NCBI RefSeq assembly: GCF_000328475.2
Contig: NC_026491.1
Location: forward strand, 62,001 to 126,000
Direction: 5' to 3'
Length of the DNA stretch: 64,000 nucleotides
Source of the DNA: Mycosarcoma maydis
Taxonomy: Eukaryota > Basidiomycota > Ustilaginomycetes > Ustilaginales
In this document: positions 31,776-43,664 of the stretch, piece by piece
Position numbering within the stretch: the first letter of the stretch is position 1
Layout of the letters: every line of letters starts with the position of its first letter
Notes under the pieces: generated by a model
Database searches by the model: none
Seen by the model: the letters and a program-made list of their open reading frames with translations, nothing else
What the model was told of the DNA's origin: nothing
Translations under genes and position numbers: made by a program

Positions 31776-34477
31776 ACGCGATTCAAGATTGCCGCACGAA
31801 TCAGCATTACCTCGAGATTTTGACATGTCTGCTTGGATCGATCGGGACTTGCCCACGTATGCGCTCACCGATGGCATCGCTTCAGCAGTCGTTGCTCAAT
31901 GAGGCTTATCTAACCTAACGAAGATTCACAATGGGCGTAAAAATTTCACTGCAATTCATTCAATCGCAAAATCAAGATCAGTTGGATGTGGTGCATGAAT
32001 CCTTCGGAATCATATCTGCTCAGCACAGCCGCGGGCAGCCAGCTTATCGATTTTTTTGATTTTTTTTTTTACATCATCCCTGCTGTTTGTACAAAACGTT
32101 CTGTCCCTGATGCGTCCTGCACGACATCTGAAAGCTGTGGCCCTGGTAACTTGTACACGGCCGGAGATTAAGTGACTCTGAGTCGATTTTGTGGCATGCC
32201 GTAATGTCGTTGATCATGTCGGCGTGTCTCACTTTACAAAACACCGGAGCAATCGATATTGATTCTGTGCATTTCTTTGATCGCCACTGCCGTACCAACT
32301 GCTGTCGTCTAACCACAGCTGATTCTTTTTTTGATAAAGTGGTTGATGATCTTGCGCGCAACATGGACCGACAACGCCAAGTGAGGAAAGGGATCCGTGT
32401 GTTTGCGATCAAAGGCAATCACAAAGGAGCCACTTTCCATGCTATCGATCTGGGTGTGAGAAAGCATCTGGCATGAAAGGCAAAGCAAGGAGCTCGGCTG
32501 TGTCTCCTGTCTTCAGAGATCTTGGCAAGCATCATTCACGATTGCGACGCTTAGAGTTACGCTTGAGAACAGCCCACAGCGGCAAGGAGAGCAGCAGCGT
32601 GAGCTCAGATCGCCGGTGGATAACAGCTGGACCCTGAATCTCGCTAGGAGCATTTTTGGCATTTCCTTCTTCCCACGATTTTCTGCAGGAGGCTGCCTGT
32701 CTCGTCTGATGCTATGGCCATCGTTTTTCTTATAGTAATGCGACACTCTACTGAATTGTTCTTTGTTCTTAACCCTGCTCTCCAATCGTGAATGCAACCG
32801 ACATGGCGACAATAGCAAATTCCAGTTATTGAGCCGACCCGATGATTCAGTAAGTATTTGACCACCCGATTCGCTCAAGGTGTAGTGGCGGCTTGATGGA
32901 GCTTTGATTTCGCTGCGTGGGAAAATCAATCTGAATCAAAAAAAAAAAAAAAAATCGCCGAGTGGCTGGTTGATCGACATCGTTTCCCTCATTCGTGATT
33001 TGCTAAATTCGCCGCTTGTCACACAAATTGACAGCACATGCGTGATGCCTCACGATGCCTGGACACACTCATGCACCTCTTACAATGTCTCAGCGGAGCA
33101 AAAGCCACTAGCCTTTCACACAAACTAATAGCAACGATAGGTCGACGATTTGCAGCATGAAAGAACAATGAGTGCAATGGTCGCAAGCATACGAAGCAGA
33201 GCCAAAATTGATTCTGCCTAGATACCGTTGCACAAGATAAAGGTGATATTGACGAATGGCGGTCGACTGATAAAGAAGATTCGTGATTGATTTCATCTGT
33301 CGCTCGCCATATTGGAAACATGGACATGGAATCAGGGTTTTTTGTCTTGAGATGACAACGAAGACGCGGCAGAGGCCGCGGTGGCAATTGGCTTGTCACA
33401 GACATGTGACGGGCTCTGTTCGGTCCAGAGCAACACTTTGACGCCATTCACGACTGCGTGGACAAACATCCTGCGTAGCTCGTAAATTAACTTTGCACCA
33501 AATCGTGAATGGATAAGCAACCGAAAGTTTGAGCGTTGATACAACTTGCAAGCGAAATTGGGAAAACGTGACTCTTTGTGTGAGAACTTTACTGGAGCTA
33601 ATCTTGAATCATGCCGTCGTCGCTCGAGCGTGAGTGTCTCGATCAAGGCACGGCACGAACAGGTTTCCCTTTGGTGGGAGTCATTCTGGTTACCATTTGA
33701 CATCGTTACACCCGAGCTAAGTCTCAGTTGGCGGGTCGAATCCCAGACTCGGAAAGTATCAATAAAAATAAAAAATCGAAAACTTCACGAGAAAACTACT
33801 ATTAATAAATTATCCCACCGTGAGCAAGTCATGAGTCGTGAGTCGTGAGTTATTTTGCGTCATGACAGCGAAAACCACAAATCGCTGCTCAAAAGTCACG
33901 AACGAGTCTTGCGAGTCTTGCGAGTTTTGAGAGTCTCGAGTATCTCTGCACACGCGGTTGCAATGGCCACATGCGTCTGCAAAGTCGCAGAATGCGCAAC
34001 ATACTGAAAACAAGCTTTGGACCATCCGATAACGTTACGTGCTTGCAATCGGTCCCACCGCTCATCAACGCTCAATTGGACCACCAACACTACACCCTCA
34101 CTCAACTGCAAGCCATCCAGCAACAAGCGTGTCGGCTTATCCGAGCATCTCAAAAGCTCAGTCGTGCTCAGCTGGATTGAGCTGTGCTTGCTAGCTATCG
34201 GCATTACCGTCGCCAGCATCTTTTCACCTTGACCTCCACGTCCATCTTGCCATCAACTTGCTCGATCGTCGATTCTTAATCCTTTGCCCTCTCTTTTGTT
34301 GTGGCTGTCTATCATCCATCTTCGCTCTACCCGTGCCGGATCCATTCAGAAAGCTCTGACGCCATCCACATCACTCGAGCAACCCTGTTTCGCCCTCTTC
34401 ATCCGCCCCCCGAGGCATCTCTGCGCGGTCGCAATAGGCACGCATTGTAAGACTGGCTCTCGCGCCAACCGCTCAGC
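31776..34477. other. Long intergenic region, no firm gene
   Basis: About 2.7 kb without a supported gene. It holds T and A homopolymer tracts (near 32050 and 32940), an AGTCGTG array at 33834-33850, scattered CACGATT motifs, and a tRNA B-box-like GGGTCGAATCCC near 33732 without a full cloverleaf. The last 250 bases are pyrimidine-rich, consistent with the promoter and 5' leader of the arrestin gene. Confidence 0.6.
33834..33850. repeat. Heptamer array, AGTCGTG x2.4
   Basis: Two exact AGTCGTG units plus AGT, the same unit as the array at 7746-7768 some 26 kb away. Confidence 0.7.
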
Positions 34478-36484
34478 ATGTTTAGCTCAATCGTTCATCA
34501 CCCTTGCGAGATCTCGCTCCACCTGGTCTCGCAAGACATCTTTATCCATCCTCCACCGCCCAACACCGAGATCCCAGGCGATGACAAGACCCTTCGTGGT
34601 CTCGTCGAGATCAAGTGCCCAAGCGAGCGTCACATCCAAGGCGTAAAGGTAGTTCTTCAGGGTGTGCAGACGCTGGCCATTCCCGAAAATGCCTCGTCAT
34701 CCGCTTCCTCGATCCGTTGGGAGGAAAAGGTCATTATGGAAAAGACGGTCGAGATCATGAACGATGGCACATCCGGCGCGATCCCTGTCAGGCAATCGCG
34801 CTCCAAGGGCAAGGAAGCAGAAAAGTCACACAATTGCAACGTCTCGGAAGGCATTCACCTCGAAAAGGGTATCCACGGCTTCGAGTTTGCCTTTATCATT
34901 CCGGCTTCCACGCCACCATTCGAGCGCAGCAAGCACGGCCGCGTTCGTTACATCCTCACTGCAACCGCTCTGGGCGCTGGGCGTGCGCGCAACAACATCT
35001 CAACCTGGAAGGAGATCTTTATCATACTCCACGTGAATTCCGACGGCGGCCCGGCACCTTTGGATATTCAGTATCACGACGTTCACGAGGCATTAGGTCC
35101 CCTTTCCGTCTCTCTTACCTCGGCATCACTCACCGTCGGAGGCACCATCAACCTGAATCTTTACCATCCCGACCCGCCCGCAGGACTCAACGTTCATGTG
35201 ATCCGCGTTTTTCTCGAGCAAACCTTTGAGCTATACAGCGATGTACGAAAGGGCTGGCTCAAGCTACCGACCGAAAAGCTGCGTCTGTGGGAGAAAGGGT
35301 ACATGCCGTACAAGACCAAGCAGCACAACGATGCTGCAGGCCCGCAAGACTCGATCTGGATCGGAGACATGGACAACGACGGACCGGGTCGACCGGGCCG
35401 AGGAGCAGGTCCGGGACCAGCCAACCTCTCACCATTTGGTCTGCCGCTCAACGGCTCGGTCTCGGCGCCGGTCACTCCAATGGAGCCAGCAACGCCATTG
35501 CATTACGAGAACGGCTATCGGATCAAGTCGGTGGTCCGCTTGCCAGACGACAATATCCTACGTCCCAGCACCGTCCGAGGCTCGCGCGCCGAGATCCGTG
35601 TCAGCCACGAAATGGGTGCCGAAGTGTTTTTCTCGCGCAAGGATGTGTTGGATTTGCGGGAGAACAGCGAGAGCTATGGCAAGCCCAAGGTGCAGGTGTT
35701 TTCGATGCGTAGGGCTACCTCGATCCCGTCGTGCTGCTGCACTTTTGATACGATTCATCTGCCGCCTTACTCGTTCGAGTCGCCGGTCAACTCGAGACCG
35801 TCGTCTCCGACGCCGCCTTCGTCGCTGCGAAATTCGCATCCGGAACTCGAGCACTGGAAGCGCACGACGACGCTCAACATGACGCTGCCCGGCTCGCGCG
35901 GGAGCTCTGCCTTTAACTCGGCATTCAACTCGGCGGCCAACTCGCGAGCTGGTTCGCGCGACACTTCGCCCACGCGGCATGGCGGGTTTGCTGCACACTT
36001 TGGCTCAGGCCGCAAGAGCCGCAACTCGAGTCCTACACGCAATAACCGTGGCAGATCAGGCAATGGTCTGAGCAGTATTGGTCTGCATGCATTGACTCCG
36101 GCGTCTGCGGGTCATATTGACCAGAACGGAAGCCATCGCAATCACGGCTATGCAACGCCGCGCTCGCTTCCGGACAACGTTCCGTGGGCGGTCAGCTACC
36201 TTCCGGACCGTACTGGCACTTCGCATGCCACCTGCAACTGTGGTCGCACCACGGAAGAGCTCACCGAGGCTGAACAGCGTCTGCTCGAAGGGGTGCCGAC
36301 TGCCCCAGGTGCGTGGGTGGAAAACACGGATGCTAACGTTCCTCCGCCGCCCTGGGCTCCTCCATCGAGAGCAAGCAGTCCCATCAGCGGATGGCATCAC
36401 TACGAAGGGAATGCCAGAGAAGGCTTCCGCCATAGAGGCAAGCTCGCCGAAATCGATACTCCCTACGGCAGCCCTTCGGCTTAG
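34478..36484 (+). CDS. Alpha-arrestin (arrestin-related trafficking adaptor)
   Basis: Adaptor that links plasma-membrane transporters to the Nedd4/Rsp5 ubiquitin ligase for endocytosis. 668 aa, one exon, starting MFSSIVHHPCEISLHLVSQD. The arrestin-N fold is visible: LRGLVEIKCPSERHIQGVKV, a beta strand array, then FEFAFIIPASTPPFERSKHG with VRYILTATALG. Arrestin-C follows, beginning DIQYHDVHEALGPLSVSLTS and including GTINLNLYHPDPPAGLNVHV and SYGKPKVQVFSMRRATSIPS. The last 220 residues are a disordered Ser/Asn/Arg-rich tail with proline-rich segments (PPPPWAPPSRASSP) but no obvious PPxY motif, so how it would recruit the ligase is unclear. Domain order and size fit fungal alpha-arrestins. Confidence 0.9.
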   Translation: MFSSIVHHPCEISLHLVSQDIFIHPPPPNTEIPGDDKTLRGLVEIKCPSERHIQGVKVVLQGVQTLAIPENASSSASSIRWEEKVIMEKTVEIMNDGTSGAIPVRQSRSKGKEAEKSHNCNVSEGIHLEKGIHGFEFAFIIPASTPPFERSKHGRVRYILTATALGAGRARNNISTWKEIFIILHVNSDGGPAPLDIQYHDVHEALGPLSVSLTSASLTVGGTINLNLYHPDPPAGLNVHVIRVFLEQTFELYSDVRKGWLKLPTEKLRLWEKGYMPYKTKQHNDAAGPQDSIWIGDMDNDGPGRPGRGAGPGPANLSPFGLPLNGSVSAPVTPMEPATPLHYENGYRIKSVVRLPDDNILRPSTVRGSRAEIRVSHEMGAEVFFSRKDVLDLRENSESYGKPKVQVFSMRRATSIPSCCCTFDTIHLPPYSFESPVNSRPSSPTPPSSLRNSHPELEHWKRTTTLNMTLPGSRGSSAFNSAFNSAANSRAGSRDTSPTRHGGFAAHFGSGRKSRNSSPTRNNRGRSGNGLSSIGLHALTPASAGHIDQNGSHRNHGYATPRSLPDNVPWAVSYLPDRTGTSHATCNCGRTTEELTEAEQRLLEGVPTAPGAWVENTDANVPPPPWAPPSRASSPISGWHHYEGNAREGFRHRGKLAEIDTPYGSPSA

Positions 36485-36697
36485 GTGCATCTGAATGCGC
36501 ACGTAGCTTCTACCTTGTCTATGCTCAAGTGGCTCTATCGGGCGGAGCTTACTTTTCTCTTTTGATGTAAGTTTAGTGTAGTTACGGCAAGCAAGCACCT
36601 CTCTTTTCAAAGCGTCGTTGAAATGGAATGATTGTGCAGTAAGAGTTGGGCGAAAACGTTGGCTTGAACGAGATGCGGAGAACGGGAGAAGCGACGG

Positions 36698-38206
36698 TCA
36701 GGAAATGTCGGTGGTGATGGTTTTCATGATCTGGTACTCAGCCATGCCGTGGATGGAGGCTTGTTTTCCGAAGCCGGAATGTCTGATGCCTCCCAACGCC
36801 GATTCGGACGCGCTGAGCATGGCGGTGTTGATGCCGACCATGCGGGTTTCGATCGCGGACGACATGCGTGCGGCGAGTCGGAGATGGTTGGTGAAGAGAT
36901 ACGCGCCTAGGCCTGCGTCGGAGGTGTTGGCGATTTCGATGGCTTTGTGCTCGGTTTCGAAGCGACGGATGCTGGCGACGGGCCCGAAGGATTCTTGCGG
37001 GCAGATAAGCATGTCGTCCGTGCGCCGCGTGAGGATGGTGGGTGGATAGAAGAACGCGCCTGTCTCAGCGCGCGCTGAGTCGGGCTCGCCTCCGTATTCG
37101 AGCTAGGCTTTTTTGCACAGCGCGTCGTGAACGTGCTGACGACACTTTTGCACGGCGCGGTCGCTGATCAATGGACCCAACTGTACAGAGTCGTCTTGAC
37201 CATGGCCGTGCTTGTAGGTCTTTGAATTTCTGCTTGAGCGCCTGCACGAATGTGTCGTGAATGCGCGACTGCACCAGAATGCGGTTGGCTGCTACACACG
37301 TCTGGCGCGGAGTGCGCAGCTTGGCTAGCAGTACACCCGTGCGAGCGTTTTCCAGGTCGGCGTCGTTCATAACAACGACGAGCGCGAGTTGCCTCCGAGT
37401 TCCATGCTGAGCTTCAAGAGTGTGCTGGCGGATGGAGCTGCGATGAGTTTTCCGACGCGTGTGGATCCGGTCAGCGACACTTTTCGGACAAGCCTGTGCT
37501 CGCAGATCGCTTTGCCGACTTGCGCAACGTTGCCGAGCGCGGTGACGACGTTGACGCATCCATCCGCGTATCCGGCGCGCTTGACAAGTTCGGCAAATGC
37601 CAGTGTGAACAATCGCGTTGCACCGGCAGGCTTGACGATGCACGTACAGCCTGTTGCGAGCGCTGGCGCGATCTTGCGTGTCGCCATGGCCTGAGGCAGG
37701 TTCCATGGCAACAAGCACGCCACTACACCGATTGGCTGTCGAATCGTGTGCGCGCGCATGTTCGGATTGGCAGCAGCAATTGTCTCGCCCTGCGCACCCA
37801 CTTCCGCCATATTCGAAAACCAGGCCAAGAAGCTGGCTGCGTACTTGACTTCTGCCACGGCTTCAGCGCGTGTCTTGCCGTTCTCGCGCACAATCAGCGT
37901 CGCCACGTCGTCTATGTTGCCAAGCGTGAGCTCGTTGAGTCTGCGAAGCATCTCGCTGCGCTGCCGCGCCGTGGTCTGCGAGAACTCTTGGAAGGCAGAG
38001 AAGCACGAGTCAACGGCATCATCCACATCTTGGGCGTTGCATTCCGGGATAGAGGCGACCACCACTTTGCGGTCGCCCGGGTAGACAACGTTGAACTTTT
38101 TGCCCGAAAGCGAGTCGACTCAGTGCGAGCCAATCACGATCTTGGTGTTGAACAACGAGCAGTCTTTGAGCCGAGACGCTTCAGACGAGTGGCTGTTCGC
38201 TGACAT
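36698..38206 (-). pseudogene. Succinate-semialdehyde dehydrogenase pseudogene (UGA2/GabD family)
   Basis: Remnant of an NAD(P)+-dependent succinate-semialdehyde dehydrogenase (GABA catabolism). Family segments are intact along its length: VVYPGDRKVVVASIPECNA, ACLLPWNLPQAMATRKIAPA, VSLTGSTRVGKL, LSMELGGN, the catalytic-Cys block RQTCVAANRILVQS, QLGPLISDRAVQK, and GFGKQASIHGMAEYQIMKTI near the end. They lie in different frames. From the ATG at 38206 there is an in-frame TGA at 38122-38120 where homologues usually have Trp, a shift at about 37385 just after GGNS, a second shift near 37205-37220 that restores the first frame, and a TAG at 37105-37103. Two stops plus two shifts make a functional product very unlikely. 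Decay looks recent because the motifs are still sharp. Confidence 0.93.
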
Positions 38207-38805
38207 GATGTTGGGCACGAGCGCTTGATCAACTCTGAAGAGTCTTGGCAGTCGTGAGTGTTAGCGGCTGGGTGGTGGCATCAAGGTGCGCGTCTATGTT
38301 GAAGCATTCACTGGGTGCATTGCCAGCGGTGGCGACGTTTGCCGTCCAGGCAGAATACGCCCCTCTAATGGTCAGTGAGACTCTTCTACTGCGCGCGGCA
38401 AAGTCTACATTGTGCTCTCATGCTCGTCAGCTGTCAGCAGTAGCTGACTTTGACCAGATCGTTGCGTGTTGAGCTCTGCAAGATGTGAGTGTGCAAGCTT
38501 GTGCGGGGTAGAAGGCAGAAGGCCGCACGTTGGCTCCCAACTGCGAAATTACGCTTCCCGATCCATTTCTGATCTCGATTATTAAGCGATTGCGAATATC
38601 GTTTGTTTTTCCGATTGAGATCGGGAGATGGGTAAGCGCTTGTTCGGAAGCGAACCAATCGCATTTGGGATTTTTGTCGCCGCGTCGAGCTGCAACGCTG
38701 CAACGCTGCAACACACACAAACTGCAACGAGCACCTCGAATGCTTGCGCTCACCATCGTTTAGGTCGACCAACACGTTCGCATACACACACATACGTAGC
38801 TAGTC
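38207..38805. other. Intergenic region
   Basis: Divergent spacer between the SSADH pseudogene (-) and NDUFA12 (+). It includes a CTGCAACG-type short repeat near 38692-38712. No gene or clear regulatory element is seen. Confidence 0.55.
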
Positions 38806-39540
38806 ATGTCGCTCGCTCGCACAATCAACTACATCCGCAAGGAAGGAATCAAGAAGTTCTGGCGCGATCTCAACTACATTGGTGACGCCAAGTCCGGTCG
38901 TCTCGTAGGAATCGACAGGTAAGCCTTCACCAAAATCGCCACTCAGCTCAGGATGGTTGTTCTCATTGGTCTAGCAACGTCACAGGCTCAACGGAGTGCT
39001 GATGCTCTCTCTGGCTCTCTTTTTGGATATGATGTCTTTGATCCACTAGGAATGGTAACAAGTACTACGAGAACCACAATGAATTCAACTTGAGACATCG
39101 CTGGGTGGACTATGTTGCCGATAACGAATTCAACGCATCACAGGTGGATCCTCTGTGGCATTCGTGGCTGCACCACATTCGCAAAGACCCTCCACATGAG
39201 GATGCGGGTATTCAGAAGATGACCCAGTCTTGGATGACTGTAAGTTCTGCTGACAAGATGGTCTGATCGGCTTGTCATGTTGGTTTGATTGCTGACGGGA
39301 ACCATGCATTTGCAAAACGCCGTTCAACAGGCGCCACGAGAAAACATCACTGGCACCCGAGGTGGCTTCAAAACCTACAACACGGTCAAACCTAAGATCG
39401 TACGTAACAATCTTGCACTCACTTGATCCATGAGCCTCACAATTCAGCACACAGTCCACTGACACCGCTTTGTCTTGCCTTTGCATTCTCGCGCCACCGA
39501 ACAGTCTGCATGGGAGCCAAAGATCGCCCCTCGAGCTTAG
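38806..39540 (+). CDS. NDUFA12: NADH:ubiquinone oxidoreductase accessory subunit NDUFA12, four exons
   Basis: Accessory subunit of mitochondrial complex I at the Q-module. Exons: 38806-38918, 39050-39239, 39331-39399, 39505-39540; introns of 131, 91 and 105 bp with GTAAGC, GTAAGT and GTACGT donors and AG acceptors; all phases agree. The product is 135 aa. It starts MSLARTINYIRKEGIKKFWR and continues with GRLVGIDRNGNKYYENHNEF, RHRWVDYVADNEFNASQVDP, LWHSWLHHIRKDPP, GTRGGFKTYNTVKPKI and SAWEPKIAPRA. These are the classic NDUFA12/B17.2 blocks. There is no cleavable presequence, as usual for this subunit. The presence of the gene shows that the organism keeps complex I. Confidence 0.95.
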
Positions 39541-39797
39541 ACGCTGACACGCCCACCATTATGCGCAATCCGATATCCCCGCCGTTCTGGTTTATCGACT
39601 TTCTTCGTTTCCAACGTGTCCCCACCTCACAGTGGACCTGTAACGTCGATGCACGCATCAGCTAAACATTTGCAGCGCGTATGGCATCTACCTATTTTGC
39701 GCTCTGACTCATAGGACAAGACACATCCACAGCGGCGCGCAGAGACTATCGCGTAGATTGGGTAAAAAGCTTTGCGCAGTGGTATAGAAAGTACAGA

Positions 39798-41961
39798 TTA
39801 GTCTCGCATCCGCGCTAGGGCTCTCAGCAGGTCTGTGGGATCACTCTCGTCCGGTTCGACGGCCAATATGCTCGCGCTCACATCGGCTGCGCTTTGCTCG
39901 GCTGCCGAGCGCGTGCCGGTTGTAGGTTGCGAGATGGAACGCGACTCGCGTACGCCGCTAAGAAGCACCTCGAGACGTTCGTTGCCTCCGCCACCGCCAC
40001 CACCTCCCCTGGCGACCGCCTTGCGACGCCCACGTTTGGCGCTGGAGGACGAGGTGGCTGCAAGTGCGCTGCTCGACGAAGTGCGATCGCGAAGCGCTTG
40101 TGCGGCATGCGCAGAGACTGTGCGGACGTATCTGCTCGCGAGTGATTCGAGTTGTGCGAATTGATGCGATTGAGAACGCAAGAGATCGACCTGGTTTCCG
40201 TAAGAAGTAAAGAGCAAAAAGGTTTACATTGTTAGTGTCGCTCGCTCGCTCACTGGCTTGCTTGTCGAAACCACACAACGCAACATGGCCAATGTCACGT
40301 TGCTGTTGGCGTGGCTGGCACCATTTGAAAAACTTACGTTGAATTCGACATCGCTCCAGCGCGCGTCATGCTCGGTGCCTCTGAGATCCGCTTCGTCGTC
40401 TTGTCGTGCGTTGGCCGCTTTCGATGAGCGCGCCCTGGAACGGGGTTTCGCTTTGGCCATCTCGGTAGTGCTGTCTCGCTGTAATCGGCCAAGCCACTCG
40501 ATGGCAGCCTCGGCATCACGCAGCTGCTGCAAACCAGCTTCGTCCAAATCCTGACTATTCCAAGCTATCACGTCACTCGACTCTGCTGCACGGTCGTCTT
40601 GGAGCAGTGCCTCTAGCCTGGCGGTTTCAGCCTCGTAGTCTTGGAGCCTTGTAAGCTCTTTGCTCCAAGCTTGCGATTCGCTGCGCATGGCCTCGACAAT
40701 GGCGGTCAGTTGCGCAGCTGCTTTGCGGTTCGACTCGTTTCGTGGATGCGGCTGCAGATGCTTTTTGTCCGTCTCGTCGTTGTGGCCCATCCAGCTGATG
40801 CCAAAGACGCCTTCGTTCAAGTCGTTCAAGAGCTGCTCTAGCACAGCTGTCAGCTCAGAATGCTTTGATCGCATGAGATTCAGCTCGGCCTCGGTAAAGA
40901 CGGGAAGCTCGTTGGACTCTTTTGCCTTTCCTTTGGACCTCTTTGCTGCATCACGAGGTCGCATCGGCAGTTCTGCCTTGCCGGTGGCGATGCCGAGTGA
41001 GCGCTTTATGATCCAGCCAACGAGATGCTTCATGCGAACGACGGGAGGGAGCTGATCGCTGCAATGTCGATACAACTCGTAGTCTGGTACGTCGTCATGG
41101 GGATAAGCTGCGGTGCCGTCACGTAGCGACGAGACACGTCGTTGGCCTTTAAGATTGAGACTGCTGCGGCGCGACTGTTGTTCAGCTTCGCGGCCGGTTG
41201 GACGACGCGGCTTGTTTTCGAGCCCGGCACGAAATGCCTGATTCCTTCTGATGATAGGTGTCTCGCCTCCGGCTTCGTCGGGTAGCGGCTCAAAGACGGT
41301 GCGGCTGGACAACAATGTCGGCGCACCGTTTCGAGATGCGTGTACTCGAGTTGCTGTAGAAGCCGGGGCAGATGATGACGACGACGAGGATGTGGCAGCC
41401 TGGTCGCTTCGGCGAGGTTCCCGGCTAAAGACAAAATCATCGTCGGACTCGTCGCCCAGTGCTGTTCAGAAAAGACAAGCAATGAGACGTCAGTTCCGGC
41501 TGTAAAGGCGGGGAAAGGTGGCATAAGGAGGTCAACTCACTTTGACGAAGCTTGCGCTTCAGTTTTGGGGGTTCGTCGCGCCGGCCTGATGCTTGCTTGA
41601 GTTTGCGAGCGCCAGCTTCAGCGTCTTGCCTGGTTGGCTTGGACATGGTGGAAGATTGCTTTACTGGCTCAAAAGCGCCCATGCTGATGTCCACTCTACG
41701 GACGTCATCAGCGACCATGGTGTTATCGAGAACGTCTTCGAGACGACGCTCGTTTCGATTGATCTTTTTATTGGAGGCATTGCGTGCGACTACAGTTGGG
41801 ATGACGCCGGAAGATGCGGCCGAGATGCGAGTCAAAGATGATGTGGAGGAGGAGGAAGAGGAGGAGGAGGCGGTTTTGCTCTTGGACGATGTCGACGAGG
41901 CAAGGGCATCGGCTTGGTTCGATGTGCTGAGCCGCGTGGATCTGCGAGATGTAGCGGGCAT
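39798..41961 (-). CDS. DSN1: Kinetochore protein Dsn1/Mis13 (MIS12 complex), three exons
   Basis: MIS12-complex subunit that links inner kinetochore (CENP-C/CENP-T) to the Ndc80 complex. Exons on the minus strand: 41961-41541, 41461-40338, 40190-39798; introns of 79 bp (GTGAGT, GAACAG) and 147 bp (GTAAGT, branch-like ACTAAC, ACCAG). Phases agree; 645 aa. The N-terminus is Ser/Thr-rich (MPATSRRSTRLSTSNQ) with an Arg/Lys-rich part. The Dsn1 signature is in exon 2: SRRSSLNLKGQRRVSSL, a basic patch with phosphorylatable Ser typical of the Aurora B-regulated segment, then ELYRHCSDQLPPVVRMKHLV and GWIIKRSLG. A helical C-terminus spans the last junction (DVEFN joined to VDLLRSQSHQFAQLESLASR). It ends ALARMRD. 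Identification is strong from the signature and helix pattern. Confidence 0.88.
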
Positions 41962-43456
41962 GCTGATTTCAGAGCCGCACGTGTGATGAGGATGGTGGTG
42001 TCGTCGTGAAGAGTTGCGGTGTTGTGCGTAGCATCTGTGAGTGTGGATTAGATGGAGCGATGGAATTCGGGCAGAAGGAGCCTGTCTTTTAAAGCGCGCA
42101 GCGGTACCAAGACGGACAGCGTGAGTGGTGTATGAAAGATACGAAAAGGTTGTCTGTGCGTGTTGTGCTCCGGAAGCGCCGACGAAGCTGAAGCGTGTGA
42201 TGAGAAAGCAGAATGAATGAAGGATCCCACAGAGGTACACACGGAACGACAGCGGCAAAGTCTCTGCTGTATCCCGCACCTGGCGGACGAGTCGACGAGG
42301 GCGGATGCGGGTGCGGATGTGAATAGATGAGCGGACTGCCTGGCCGATGGGTGATCTTAGCGAGAGCGACGACGACGACGACGAAAGGAGATGGAAGTTG
42401 AGAAGGCGGCGTAGCGGCGTAGCCGATAGACGTGGGCCATCACAATACCCGTCGCGTGAGTCTCGTGAACGGCTGCCAATCCTAACCCCCGGTTAGGCGA
42501 GGCGTGTAGTTTGACCAGACCAGAAAAAAGCGTGTTTTGGTCACAGAGAGGCAATTCCAGAAGAGCGACGCTGTGTGCTGCACGATGTCCAAGACGCGTC
42601 GAGTTCCTTGCAACGAGACAACCACGAACGAACACGGAAAATCCACACGCATCAGCATGTTAGAGCTCCTTTTCACTAATCTCACTGCAGTAAAAAGAAA
42701 GTCTTTAAACATCGTCCATGAAACAGCAAAGCGCGAGGGTGAAACATGAAACAACCGTGAACCGTGAACGGGGCAAAACTCACGACTCAGACTTGACGCT
42801 TGTAACTTGGGTCGGGTCACCATCATCACCTTTGCCAGCTTTGGAGTGATTGACGAGCTCTGTCAACGACGGCATAGCAGGCAAACAACACTCGTGACTG
42901 ATAGTGGCACACACCCATGGCAAGCTTTGAGCCGTTTTCGCAGCTGACCACGTTTCACCGGAATCGACCAGAGCTTGTTGCAAAGACCATCTCGGTTGAC
43001 ACTTTACCAGCTCGTTGTGCGCTACAAGGCGGCTGAAGGCTTGTTGTAGTGAAACGACAAGTATCGTGTAACTTATGGCTAAGACCAAGAGCTGCAATAG
43101 GAAGCTTTCACCTTGCAATCCAATCCATTCCGGCGAGATGCTTGACAATCATGAATCTTTCGAGTTGATCATCTCCACGCTCACCCGTCATCGGTTAGTT
43201 ATTAATAAATCATTGTGAATAACGTTATTCGCGATTCGTGATGCACGATTGCCAAGTCACAAGTCAGGCGTGGGGAAACAGCTTTTGTGAGAGTCAAGTC
43301 ACAGTCGTAAGTGGCAGTCACTGTGAGTATGAGTTACGAGTTGGTATCTCTTAGGGCGCATCGACCAGTATCGCGGTAAATTTTAAAGAATTTCCACAAG
43401 AAATCCCTTGGTGCTTGATGCACACGGGCAGCCTCCGAAGCAACAACGCAGTAACG

Positions 43457-43480
43457 CAGCAGCAGCAGCAGCAGCAGCAG
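43457..43480. repeat. CAG trinucleotide repeat, 8 units
   Basis: Eight exact CAG units, 45 bp left of the assembly gap. It is not in a recognised coding region. Confidence 0.85.
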
Positions 43481-43525
43481 CCATACGAACGGCTACCGTC
43501 TTGCTTGTACGTGCTAACTGCGAAT

Positions 43526-43625
43526 NNNNNNNNNNNNNNNNNNNNNNNNNNNNNNNNNNNNNNNNNNNNNNNNNNNNNNNNNNNNNNNNNNNNNNNNNNN
43601 NNNNNNNNNNNNNNNNNNNNNNNNN
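43526..43625. other. Assembly gap (100 N)
   Basis: Exactly 100 N. It is flanked by a TCAGAA hexamer repeat on its right and lies close to a CAG repeat on its left, so it probably hides an expanded microsatellite. Confidence 0.98.
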
Positions 43626-43664
43626 TCAGAATCAGAATCAGAATCAGAATCAGAATCAGAATCA
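43626..43664. repeat. TCAGAA hexanucleotide repeat, 6.5 units, truncated by the gap
   Basis: Six exact TCAGAA copies plus TCA begin directly at the gap edge, so the true array is longer than the visible part. Confidence 0.9.

Noticed and set aside
33712..33752. tRNA-like segment with A-box-like TCTCAGTTGG and B-box-like GGGTCGAATCCC and a CCGAG/CTCGG stem
   Set aside because: No anticodon arm, the T stem has only three pairs and the acceptor only five; no cloverleaf can be drawn. At most a degenerate tRNA-derived fragment.
42480..42496. Palindrome CCTAACCCCCGGTTAGG as a terminator or telomere-derived inverted repeat
   Set aside because: A single 7-bp stem with a 3-base loop and no T-tract or neighbouring gene end; too little to assign a role.
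42780..43148. 122-codon frame on the minus strand with a hydrophobic stretch
   Set aside because: It starts at TTG directly after a stop; the only internal ATG leaves 31 codons, with no homology recognised.
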